DNA of 18,028 nucleotides. It comes from JAIOTH01 sp964486685. GTDB lineage: Bacteria; Patescibacteriota; Patescibacteriia; UBA1558; S5-K13. Location: positions 1-18,028 of the forward strand of contig CAZAOE010000021.1 of the NCBI GenBank assembly GCA_964486685.1, written 5' to 3'. Both the position numbers and the translations under genes were made by a program. The notes below the pieces were generated by a model. It was not told the origin of the DNA and searched no databases. It was given only the letters and a program-made list of their open reading frames with translations. The stretch's first letter is position 1; the number at the start of each line of letters is the position of its first letter. Of the stretch, positions 6,164 to 13,612 are shown piece by piece.

Positions 6164-7588
6164 ATGCCAAATAAAAAGAAAAAAAACTTTCCCGCTTCTG
6201 TGGAAAAATCTATTAAATCGGTTGCTAAAACAATTTCTAAGACACTAATCCCTAAAAAGAAAAAGTTAAAAAAATTAACTATTGGTTTTGAAATAGAATT
6301 TTTTATTCTAGATAAAAATGGCCACATAGTAAATGAAGCTGATTTGTTATTAAAAAAAATAGATAAAAAAGACCGCGATCCTGGTTCAGAAATAACTTAT
6401 GAAGTTGGTAAAAATATGATTGAAGTTGGTAGCTATCCACATGAAAATAGCGTTGACACCCTGCTGGGCTTGATAAAAAATATTAAATCACTTTTATATA
6501 CGGCCGAGGAAGAAAATTTAATAATTTGTCCTTTGGGTGCTTATCCGGGCAAGCAAAATCCCAAAATGAGAACGAAATCTCGTTATAAGAGCAAAGAAAA
6601 AATATTTGGAAAAACAAGATTTAAAAATGCCGGACGGGCTTGTGGATTTCACATGCACTTTGAACTTCCCTGGGGAGTATTTGATTCTCAAAAATTAGAA
6701 CTAAAACATTTAGTCAATTCCAAAAACAAAGAGGCCTTAGTTAATGCCTATAATTTTTTGATTGCTACTGATCCAGCCCTTACTACCTTTATGCAATCTT
6801 CACCTTTTGTGCAGGGAAAATACTTGGGCAAAGACGGTCGGATGTTAATTTATCGAGGTAGCCCTGAACTCAAAAACCCAGATTCATTATATGCTAATTA
6901 TCCAGATTTTGGTGGCTTGCCCTCTTATAAACATACTGGAACTAATATTATTGATTTGGGTCAAAAAAAATTTAAAGATTGGTTAAAAATTTTAAAAGAT
7001 GCTGGCATTAAAAATGGAGCAATGCCCAAATATAAATCCAGTTTAGAAACTAATTGGACTCCAGTGAAAGTAAACCCCCACGGAACCCTAGAACAAAGAG
7101 GTATGGATTCTAATAATCTTTTAATTATTTTAGCCATTTCCGTAATTTTAAAAAGAATTTTAGGTGCCATTCAAGATGAACATTATAAAGTAGAGACCTC
7201 AGATTTAGCAATTAAAGAGCCATTTAAATTAGAAAATAAAACTATTTTAATTCCGCCAGATATTTATGTTAAAACTGAATTACAAACTGCTGCTGCTTAT
7301 CAAGGTCTGGAAAATGAAACCTTGTGCTATTATTGTAAAAGATTATTATGGTTAGCTAAGTTGATAGATAAAAAGGCGGATAATTCTATTTTTGCTAATT
7401 TAGAAAAAATGATTGAAAGTAAAAAAACTGTTTCAGATGAAATTATTGCTAGAGCCAAAAAATTGGGTCATAAGAATTTGGAGAAAGAATTACCGCCAGA
7501 AATAGGAGCTCAAATTGCCGTTGAACATTCCAAAAAATTATTTGAAGAAATAGTCATTGCAGAAAAATATGCTAAGAAAAATACGTAA
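6164..7588 (+). CDS. GCS2-like carboxylate-amine ligase
   Basis: This is a cytoplasmic ATP-dependent ligase of the glutamate-cysteine ligase type 2 fold, expected to join an amine to a carboxylate; the true substrates are unknown. FEIEFF (residues 42-47) gives the conserved metal-binding glutamates, MIEVGSYPHEN (85-95) a second conserved acidic site, and GRACGFHMHFELP (157-169) the family HxH segment. The C-terminal half includes RGMDSNN and helical segments usual for the fold. The first 38 residues are an unusual, very lysine-rich extension. The 474-residue length is slightly long for the family. Its stop codon lies inside the first unit of the heptanucleotide array that fills the gap to glmS. 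A role in glutathione synthesis should not be assumed in a reduced genome. Confidence 0.72.
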   Translation: MPNKKKKNFPASVEKSIKSVAKTISKTLIPKKKKLKKLTIGFEIEFFILDKNGHIVNEADLLLKKIDKKDRDPGSEITYEVGKNMIEVGSYPHENSVDTLLGLIKNIKSLLYTAEEENLIICPLGAYPGKQNPKMRTKSRYKSKEKIFGKTRFKNAGRACGFHMHFELPWGVFDSQKLELKHLVNSKNKEALVNAYNFLIATDPALTTFMQSSPFVQGKYLGKDGRMLIYRGSPELKNPDSLYANYPDFGGLPSYKHTGTNIIDLGQKKFKDWLKILKDAGIKNGAMPKYKSSLETNWTPVKVNPHGTLEQRGMDSNNLLIILAISVILKRILGAIQDEHYKVETSDLAIKEPFKLENKTILIPPDIYVKTELQTAAAYQGLENETLCYYCKRLLWLAKLIDKKADNSIFANLEKMIESKKTVSDEIIARAKKLGHKNLEKELPPEIGAQIAVEHSKKLFEEIVIAEKYAKKNT

Positions 7589-7765
7589 CTCGTAACTGAT
7601 AATTGCTAATATAAATTTCCAATTTATAATTCATTAGTCATTAGATATTTAATATTTGTAATTACTAATCCATAATTCTTACTACTTAATGCTTACATCT
7701 TACAATTTATAACTTTTAACTAATAACTTATAATAACACTACTAACTACTTACTACCGACTAACC
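7584..7765. repeat. Degenerate tandem heptanucleotide repeat (26 units)
   Basis: From 7584 the DNA divides into 26 consecutive sevens with gradual drift between neighbours. It starts with CGTAACT, CGTAACT, continues through ATTAGTC, ATTAGAT and TAACTTT, TAACTAA, TAACTTA, and ends ACTACTA, ACTACTT, ACTACCG, ACTAACC. The array supplies the stop codon of the preceding gene and ends two bases before the glmS ATG. G is very scarce on this strand, so the RNA would be nearly unstructured. A TATAAT at 7729-7734 inside the array could be the glmS -10 box but has no good -35 box. Confidence 0.65.
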
Positions 7766-7767
7766 AT

Positions 7768-9609
7768 ATGTGTGGAATTATCGGCTATACTGGCCCAAAA
7801 AAAGCAATCCCGATCTTAATTAAGGGTTTAAAACGATTAGAATACCGGGGCTATGATTCGGCTGGTTTGGGTTTGCCTGATTTAAAAAATATAAAAATTA
7901 TTAAAAGAGTAGGAAAAATTAAAAATTTAGAGCAAGCCCTCAAAAATGAAAAAAGCTCGGCAACTAGTGGTATTGCTCATACTCGTTGGGCCACTCATGG
8001 CCAGCCCTCAGAAATAAATGCTCATCCGCATGCAGATTGTAGTGGACAAATTGCCATTGTCCATAATGGTATTATTGAAAATTATCGTACTTTAAAAACC
8101 TGGTTAATAGCCCAAGGACATAAATTTAAATCCGAAACCGATTCTGAGGTTATCGCTCATTTGATAGAAGAGGTGGATGGAAAAAATTTAATTGAAAAAA
8201 TTATAAAAGCAGTAAAAAAAATTCAGGGCGCTTATGGTATTTTAGTTATTTCTAATCAAAATCCAAAAGAATTAATTGTTGTTCGCAATGGCAGTCCATT
8301 GCTTTTGGGCTTGGGTAAAAAAGAAAATTTTGTTGCTTCTGATGGAGCTGCTATTTTAGAACACACTAAGAAAGTCATTTATTTAGAGGATAAACAAATA
8401 GCTATTTTAAAACCAGAATCTTATCAAATTATTGATTTTGACAACAAGCCAGTTAATTCTAAAATAAATAATATTGATTGGACTTTAGAAGAAATAGAAA
8501 AGGATGGCTACAAACACTATATGCAAAAAGAAATTCACGAACAAGCCCAAAGCATTAGAGATACTATGGCTGGTCGCGTTTTAGAAGACCAAATAAAACT
8601 AGGGGGTCTAGAAAAAAGATTTGACGAACTTTTAAAAGCCAAAAATATTATTTTATCTGCTTGCGGAACTTCTTGGCACGCTTGTTTAATAGGAGAAATA
8701 TTTTTTGAAACCTTAGCGGGAATACCAGCTGAAGCATGTTATGCTTCCGAATTAGTTAGTGCCCTTGACCCACAATTTCCAGAAAAATCAATAATGTTAG
8801 TCATTAGTCAATCTGGAGAAACCAAAGACACTGATTTAGCTATTCAAAAAATGCAAGCCAAAAATATGCCGGTCTTTGGTATTTGTAATGTCGCTGGTTC
8901 TACTATTGCTCGACGCTGTGGAGCTGGTGTTTATACCCATGCTGGCCCAGAAATAGGCGTGGCCTCTACCAAGGCCTTTACTACTCAAATTATTGCCTTA
9001 TTAATGATTGCTTTTCGTTTGGGCCAAAAAAATGGTTATTTAAAGAAAAAATTTAAACCAGAATGGATAAGCCAATTTATTAAATCAATTTTACGCATCC
9101 CTGAAAAAATAAATGAAATTTTAGCCCAAGAAGATAAAATTAAAAAATTAGCTGAAAAATTTTATCAAAAATCAAACTTTTTATTTTTAGGCCGGGGCAT
9201 TAATTATCCCGTAGCATTAGAAGGGGCCTTAAAGTTGAAAGAAATTTCTTATATCCATGCCGAGGGCTATCCGGCCGCAGAAATGAAGCATGGGCCGATT
9301 GCTTTAATTGACGAAAATATGCCCGTAGTTTTTTTGGCTCCCCAAAACGATGATGTTTATACTAAAATTTGTTCTAATATTGAAGAAGTACGAGCTCGCA
9401 AAGGAATTATTATCAGTATTGCTAGTGAAGGAGATAATTATATTCAAAAAATTTCTAATTATGTGATTTATGTCCCTCAAACATTTTGGTTTTTAACTCC
9501 GATTTTAAACACTATTCCTTTACAATTATTGGCTTATCATATAGCCGTACTTAAAGGAAATAGCGTAGACCAGCCCCGCAATTTAGCCAAAAGCGTAACT
9601 GTAGAATAA
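7768..9609 (+). CDS. glmS: Glutamine--fructose-6-phosphate aminotransferase (isomerizing)
   Basis: GlmS makes glucosamine-6-phosphate from fructose-6-phosphate and glutamine, the first step to UDP-GlcNAc for peptidoglycan and surface glycans. The N-terminal glutaminase domain starts MCGIIGY, so Cys2 becomes the nucleophile after Met removal; RGYDSAG (28-34) and TRWATHG (72-78) are conserved. Two SIS sugar-isomerase domains follow, with SACGTSWHA near residue 300, SQSGET at 347-352 and HAEGYPAAEMKHGP near 505. The conserved C-terminus LAKSVTVE is intact. The length of 613 residues is normal. The leader shows no sign of the glmS ribozyme, which needs G-rich pairing elements. Confidence 0.98.
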   Translation: MCGIIGYTGPKKAIPILIKGLKRLEYRGYDSAGLGLPDLKNIKIIKRVGKIKNLEQALKNEKSSATSGIAHTRWATHGQPSEINAHPHADCSGQIAIVHNGIIENYRTLKTWLIAQGHKFKSETDSEVIAHLIEEVDGKNLIEKIIKAVKKIQGAYGILVISNQNPKELIVVRNGSPLLLGLGKKENFVASDGAAILEHTKKVIYLEDKQIAILKPESYQIIDFDNKPVNSKINNIDWTLEEIEKDGYKHYMQKEIHEQAQSIRDTMAGRVLEDQIKLGGLEKRFDELLKAKNIILSACGTSWHACLIGEIFFETLAGIPAEACYASELVSALDPQFPEKSIMLVISQSGETKDTDLAIQKMQAKNMPVFGICNVAGSTIARRCGAGVYTHAGPEIGVASTKAFTTQIIALLMIAFRLGQKNGYLKKKFKPEWISQFIKSILRIPEKINEILAQEDKIKKLAEKFYQKSNFLFLGRGINYPVALEGALKLKEISYIHAEGYPAAEMKHGPIALIDENMPVVFLAPQNDDVYTKICSNIEEVRARKGIIISIASEGDNYIQKISNYVIYVPQTFWFLTPILNTIPLQLLAYHIAVLKGNSVDQPRNLAKSVTVE

Positions 9610-9685
9610 TAGACTTGTTGCATAATAATTTTACTACTGCAATTTCCATATTTAGGCTAAATTTCTAAAAAATCTAATTTTTTAA

Positions 9686-9719
9686 AAACAGGCAAAAAAT
9701 ACTTGACATTTGCCTGTTT
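9686..9719. promoter_or_regulatory. Inverted repeat spanning the -35 box (candidate operator)
   Basis: AAACAGGCAAA (9686-9696) and TTTGCCTGTTT (9709-9719) are a perfect 11-base inverted repeat. Their 12-base spacer contains the -35 box TTGACA, and the right arm fills most of the -35/-10 spacer. The half-site centres are 23 bases apart, about two helical turns, which suits a dimeric repressor. It could instead act as a weak terminator for glmS, since a T-rich stretch follows, but the stem is A+T rich. Confidence 0.5.
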
Positions 9720-9731
9720 GTTCTATATAAT
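9703..9731 (+). promoter_or_regulatory. Consensus sigma70 promoter of the surface-polysaccharide block
   Basis: TTGACA (9703-9708), a 17-base spacer and TATAAT (9726-9731) match the consensus exactly. Transcription would start near 9738, giving a leader of about 154 bases before the DUF4012 gene, with two strong secondary structures. Confidence 0.8.
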
Positions 9732-9768
9732 CTAAAGTTATTTATTTAATTAAATCAAAATAGTAAAT

Positions 9769-9797
9769 CCAGCACCTTTTTTAAAAAAAGTGCCTGG
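9769..9797 (+). promoter_or_regulatory. Leader hairpin
   Basis: CCAGCACCTTTTTT (9769-9782) pairs with AAAAAAAGTGCCTGG (9783-9797) with one bulge and one mismatch. It would form in the leader of the DUF4012 transcript, directly before copy C of the GTGGGGAT palindrome. Confidence 0.5.
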
Positions 9798-9808
9798 TAA
9801 AATAATAA

Positions 9809-9883
9809 ATCCCCACACCTATAAAATTATCGTGGGGAAAAATAAGAAACAAATATCTATCTATATTAGGTAGGTGTGGGGAT
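9809..9883. repeat. ATCCCCAC...GTGGGGAT palindrome, copy C
   Basis: ATCCCCACACCT (9809-9820) pairs exactly with AGGTGTGGGGAT (9872-9883). An internal CGTGGGG (9831-9837) offers the same left arm an alternative, shorter hairpin. The element ends eight bases before the DUF4012 start codon. Its G-rich right arm is the only purine-rich sequence near that start, so folding could affect initiation. AAATAAT flanks it directly (9800-9806, 9884-9890), possibly a target duplication but in A+T-rich DNA. Confidence 0.65.
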
Positions 9884-9891
9884 AAATAATT

Positions 9892-11724
9892 ATGTCTTGT
9901 GGAATAAAAAAATCTTTTTTAATATTAGTTTTTATTTTCCTAATTTATATAGCTTGGTTGGTGCTGGGACCAATTAGAAATATTTATGCTGCCAGTCAGA
10001 GAATCGCGCCTATTGTGTCTGGTATTCAGGAAAAAATTAATCTTAATGATTATGATTCTGCTAATATTTATATTAAACAGGCCCAAGATAGTATTGCTAC
10101 TATTCAAGACAATATCAAGTTTATAAAATTTTTAAAAATTATTCCTCCGTTAAAAGAAAAGTTTATTCAAACTGAAAATACTTTAAAAAATGTTCAAATT
10201 ATTTGTGCGGACGCCAGTAAAATCATCAGTTCTTTAAATCAATACGAAAATGTGGACAAAAATACTTTAATAGCTTATTTTGGACAAAACCCTGGGGATT
10301 TAATTTCCTTGGAAAATAATTTTAGCAACCTAGTTGAAAATTTAAAATTATTATCTAATGTATTTTTTAAAGAAAAGGATAATATATTTTTAAATAATAT
10401 TAATTTTTTATCCCAAATTTTAAAATTAGCCCAACCCTTAAACGAATATCTATTTGATATAGCTGGCTATAATGGTTCTCAACGCTATTTATTATTATTT
10501 CAAAATAATAGCGAATTAAGACCTACTGGTGGCTTTATCGGAACCTATGGGATATTAGAAATGGCTAATGGTCAAATCAAAGAATTTTTTGTAGATGATA
10601 TTTATCATTTAGATAGTCAGGTAATCAACAAATTAAATAATCAAATTCCAGCACCTTTAGAAAAATATCTTAATGTTAAAGAATGGTATATGCGAGATTG
10701 TAATTGGGACCCTGATTTTTCATTTAGTGCAATAGATTGTTTAAATTTATATAAAATTGAAAGCAATGACCAAAAAAAAATAAATGGTATAATTGGAATA
10801 ACCCCGGGTGCTGTTAGTAAAATATTTGATATTATTGGTGCCCAAGAAGTAGAAGGAGTTATCTTTGAAAGTGAAAATTTCACCAATGATTTGCAAAAGG
10901 CCGTAGAACTTTATTATCAAGAACGGGATGCTACACACTGGGAAAGAAAAAATATTATTAATTCTTTGGCTAATGTAATGATAGATAGTTTTTCTAATTT
11001 AAGTGCCCCAGAATACAAACAATTAGCAGAATCAATTAATGAAAGTTTAGAGAAAAAGGATATTATTTTATATAGTACAAATGAAAATATCCAAAAAAAT
11101 ATTTCTGAAGCTAATTGGAGCGGAGAAATTATTCAGTCCGACCAAGATTATTTAATGGTCGTTGATAGTAATTTGGCTAGTTATAAAAGTGATCAATTTA
11201 TAAATAGAAATTTTAATTATAGTTTGGAAAAGTTGGCTGATAATACTTTAAAGGCCGTTCTAGAACTTCGTTATCAACATCAAGGAAATTTTTCCTGGAA
11301 TTCCACCCGCTATAGAACCTATACTAGATTGATAGTACCTGCTGGTTCAGAATTAATAAAAGTCACTGGAGCTATGGACAATGACCGTAGTACCCAAGAA
11401 GGACAAATAGATATTTATCATAAATATAATAAAACTATTTTTGGAACTTTTATAGCCATTGAGCCCGGACAAGAAAAATCATTAATTTTTGAATATAAAT
11501 TACCAGCTAATATTCAAAAGCAAATTTTAGAAAAAGATTATAGTATTTATTTACAAAAACAAGCTGGAGTAGAAAAAATCAATTATTTAATTAATATAAA
11601 TTTTTCAGAAAATCTTAATAACTATCAGGTCAATCTTGAAGATATAATTCAAGAAGATTCCAACGCCTTGAGCATTCAACTTGACTTAGAAGAAGATTTT
11701 CTATTAAATTTTAATTGGGAATAA
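9892..11724 (+). CDS. DUF4012 membrane-anchored extracellular protein
   Basis: This is a 610-residue protein with one N-terminal membrane helix (about residues 7-26, ending GPIRNIY) and a large outside domain. The DUF4012 signature RYLLLFQNNSELRPTGGFIG lies at about residues 198-217, preceded by a helical region (about 45-190). Members are frequent in Patescibacteria and Actinobacteria and lie among exopolysaccharide genes, as here next to a Wzz-like protein. The biochemical function is unknown; a role in polysaccharide attachment or assembly is inference from context. It is transcribed from the consensus promoter at 9703-9731. The next gene starts seven bases after its stop, so the two form an operon. 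Confidence 0.85.
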   Translation: MSCGIKKSFLILVFIFLIYIAWLVLGPIRNIYAASQRIAPIVSGIQEKINLNDYDSANIYIKQAQDSIATIQDNIKFIKFLKIIPPLKEKFIQTENTLKNVQIICADASKIISSLNQYENVDKNTLIAYFGQNPGDLISLENNFSNLVENLKLLSNVFFKEKDNIFLNNINFLSQILKLAQPLNEYLFDIAGYNGSQRYLLLFQNNSELRPTGGFIGTYGILEMANGQIKEFFVDDIYHLDSQVINKLNNQIPAPLEKYLNVKEWYMRDCNWDPDFSFSAIDCLNLYKIESNDQKKINGIIGITPGAVSKIFDIIGAQEVEGVIFESENFTNDLQKAVELYYQERDATHWERKNIINSLANVMIDSFSNLSAPEYKQLAESINESLEKKDIILYSTNENIQKNISEANWSGEIIQSDQDYLMVVDSNLASYKSDQFINRNFNYSLEKLADNTLKAVLELRYQHQGNFSWNSTRYRTYTRLIVPAGSELIKVTGAMDNDRSTQEGQIDIYHKYNKTIFGTFIAIEPGQEKSLIFEYKLPANIQKQILEKDYSIYLQKQAGVEKINYLININFSENLNNYQVNLEDIIQEDSNALSIQLDLEEDFLLNFNWE

Positions 11725-11731
11725 AATATTT

Positions 11732-12634
11732 ATGGAAAATAAGAAAACCAATCTTGCTCAATTCACAGAGAGCTTTGGAAAAAATAAATTAACAATTTTA
11801 TTAATTGTCCTTTTGTTTTTTATAATTTCAATATTTTTAACTGCTTTACAAAAAAAAGAATATTCTTCTGACGCTCAAATTCTAATTATTCAAGACCAGC
11901 AAGAGGAAATGGATGCTTATTTAGCATCTAAATCATCAGAGTCCATAGCCAATAATTTAAAAAAGGGAATTTTAAGTTCTTCTTTCCGCAATAAATTATT
12001 AACAAATTATCCTGACTTAGAACTAGAATTATCACAAGGCGAGAAAAAAAGAAGGAAAGAATGGTTAAAGGCCATTGATGTTAAAATAATCCCTAATTCA
12101 TCTGTGCTTAAAATTACCACTTATAGTGTGTCGGCTTTTCTCTCAGAAAAATTATTAAATAATACTATCAATACTTTACTGACCAACCATCAAGATTATC
12201 ATGGCGGGGGACAAGGAGTAGTTTTAAAAATCATCGACCCTCCTTTAACATCTTTAAATCCTACTCGGCCCAATTGGTTTTTAAATATTATTTTAAGTAT
12301 TGTTTTGGGATTGTTTTTTGCCTTAACCATCATTCATTTATTTCCAAATAAATTACCAGCTTGGAGTAAATATTTTAAAAAATCTGAATATTTAAAAAAG
12401 AAAGATTTCAGCAAACCCAAGAAAGAAGAAAAATCTTCTGAATATCTAAAGGTCTTTGATTATTTAAATGTTCCGGAAAATAATAATGATACTAACCCAG
12501 AAGATTATCCAGTTCAGCAAGAAAGTTTTTTTGAAGAAGACGATAAAGAAATTGTGCCAGAAGAAGAAATTCAACAAGCCGAAGAAATCCGTAAAATTGT
12601 CGGCAATAACCATTATTTAAATCCTAAAGAATAG
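11732..12634 (+). CDS. Wzz-like polysaccharide chain-length / co-polymerase protein
   Basis: This is a 300-residue inner-membrane protein with the polysaccharide co-polymerase layout: a membrane helix at about 19-39, an outside domain of about 140 residues (including YSSDAQILI after the first helix), then PTRPNW (177-182) leading into a second helix at about 183-203. The Pro-rich entry to the second helix is typical of Wzz/KpsE/YveK-type proteins. The cytoplasmic tail (205-300) is first basic and then very acidic, and has no Walker motifs, so it is not a BY-kinase fusion. With the O-antigen ligase and GT4 protein nearby it probably takes part in surface glycan export or length control. No Shine-Dalgarno site is seen; reinitiation after DUF4012 is likely. 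Confidence 0.75.
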   Translation: MENKKTNLAQFTESFGKNKLTILLIVLLFFIISIFLTALQKKEYSSDAQILIIQDQQEEMDAYLASKSSESIANNLKKGILSSSFRNKLLTNYPDLELELSQGEKKRRKEWLKAIDVKIIPNSSVLKITTYSVSAFLSEKLLNNTINTLLTNHQDYHGGGQGVVLKIIDPPLTSLNPTRPNWFLNIILSIVLGLFFALTIIHLFPNKLPAWSKYFKKSEYLKKKDFSKPKKEEKSSEYLKVFDYLNVPENNNDTNPEDYPVQQESFFEEDDKEIVPEEEIQQAEEIRKIVGNNHYLNPKE

Positions 12635-12635
12635 A

Positions 12636-12743
12636 ATTATAATGCTAATATACAAATTTATACCAATACTACAAATATTATACTAATATTTGTATTGTAT
12701 TCGCATAATTAGTATACATTCGCATATTGGCATTATAGCCAAT
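12636..12743. repeat. Nested inverted repeats at the island's left edge
   Basis: TATAATGC (12638-12645) pairs with GCATTATA (12730-12737), and the pairing extends imperfectly over about 19 bases. Inside, TACAAATATTA (12670-12680) and TAATATTTGTA (12684-12694) form a perfect 11-bp stem with loop TAC. ATTGGC (12726-12731) and GCCAAT (12738-12743) form a third small stem. No T-tract follows. It may be a MITE-like element or a boundary of the inserted island. Confidence 0.5.
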
Positions 12744-12770
12744 TGTACATTAAAAAAAAAATAAAAAAAC

Positions 12771-12779
12771 AAAGGAGGT
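12771..12779 (+). promoter_or_regulatory. Strong Shine-Dalgarno site
   Basis: AAAGGAGGT precedes ATG 12783 by only three bases. Genes outside the island lack such sites, so this marks a different mode of translation start. Confidence 0.75.
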
Positions 12780-12782
12780 ATC

Positions 12783-13610
12783 ATGAAAAATAATGATATC
12801 TATAAGCCCCCCAAAAAATTATCTTCCAAGGGGGAAAAAATTCGAAACCATGTAATTATTTGTGTAGTAATTATCGTAGTTCTTGTTCTGTGGTGTAAAT
12901 ATCTAAATGGCCAAAATCTCCTGGAAAATCCAGGATTTGAAACCGGGGAACTATCCCCTTGGCAAGTTCAGGAACAATTTCCCGGGCAATGCTATATTGA
13001 TACTGTCCATAATTCTGGACAATATTCAGCCAGTATTGAAATCATTTCTCCCGGAGAATTCTGGGAAGTCCAGCTATTTCAGCTTTTGAATTTGAAACAA
13101 GGTCAAAGATATATTCTTGATTTTTGGCACAAATCTGAAGCTCCCGCTGAGATAATCTTAAACCTCTGTGGTCATGAAGACCCCTGGCCTAATTTAGGTC
13201 TATGGGATTCAGTAGCCACTGATACAAACTGGATTTTTTACTCCACTAATTTTATTGTCTTTGATACTACATTGGCAAGATTATCGTTCAATTTTGGACA
13301 TCAACATTCCAAATTTTGGGTTGATGGTGTCTATTTGGCTGAAAGTATCTATGTTGATCCAGAGCCACCCCCACCACCCGACCCAGAAGATGTAGAAAAT
13401 ATTTATCTCTATCCCAATCCTTTCCATTCTAAAATTTGTCTCGCTCGACCAGAAGAAACCCTGCAACAACGGGTTCTGGTCTATAACATTATTGGTCAAA
13501 AACTGGACGTTGAACTTGAGGGCTCACTGCTCAATTTTGCCGATGAACCCCCCGGTGTTTATTTTGTCACGGTTGGAAATCAGATCAAAAAAATAGTCAA
13601 ATTGGAGTAG
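12783..13610 (+). CDS. Membrane-anchored CBM protein with T9SS-type sorting domain
   Basis: This 275-residue protein has four parts. Residues 1-23 are basic and cytoplasmic. Residues 24-38 are a hydrophobic helix, acting as an uncleaved anchor or long signal peptide. Residues 45-187 resemble carbohydrate-binding module CBM4/9 (NLLENPGFETGELSPW at the start, FWVDGVYL at the end). A Pro-rich linker (191-202) then leads to residues 206-275, which match a type IX secretion (Por) C-terminal sorting domain: YPNPF at 210-214, VYNIIGQKL, then PPGVYFVTV and KKIVKLE. In Bacteroidota such tails route proteins across the outer membrane and attach them to the surface. No secretion machinery is visible here, and Patescibacteria are thought to lack an outer membrane. 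The coding DNA is richer in G+C than its neighbours (31 of 60 in the line at 13501). Confidence 0.72.
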   Translation: MKNNDIYKPPKKLSSKGEKIRNHVIICVVIIVVLVLWCKYLNGQNLLENPGFETGELSPWQVQEQFPGQCYIDTVHNSGQYSASIEIISPGEFWEVQLFQLLNLKQGQRYILDFWHKSEAPAEIILNLCGHEDPWPNLGLWDSVATDTNWIFYSTNFIVFDTTLARLSFNFGHQHSKFWVDGVYLAESIYVDPEPPPPPDPEDVENIYLYPNPFHSKICLARPEETLQQRVLVYNIIGQKLDVELEGSLLNFADEPPGVYFVTVGNQIKKIVKLE

Positions 13611-13612
13611 CT

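Noticed and set aside
7589..7767. glmS ribozyme/riboswitch in the glmS leader
   Set aside because: The leader is nearly free of G and built of 7-base repeats, so it cannot form the ribozyme core.
9769..9967. CCAGCACC (9769-9776) and GGTGCTGG (9960-9967) as ends of a second MITE-like element
   Set aside because: The right arm codes for the normal membrane-helix end (WLVLGP) of the DUF4012 protein and no target duplication is present, so it is probably coincidence.
12907..13089. Alternative frame inside the CBM gene
   Set aside because: It is contained in the strongly supported frame with domains and a ribosome site; its protein has no features.
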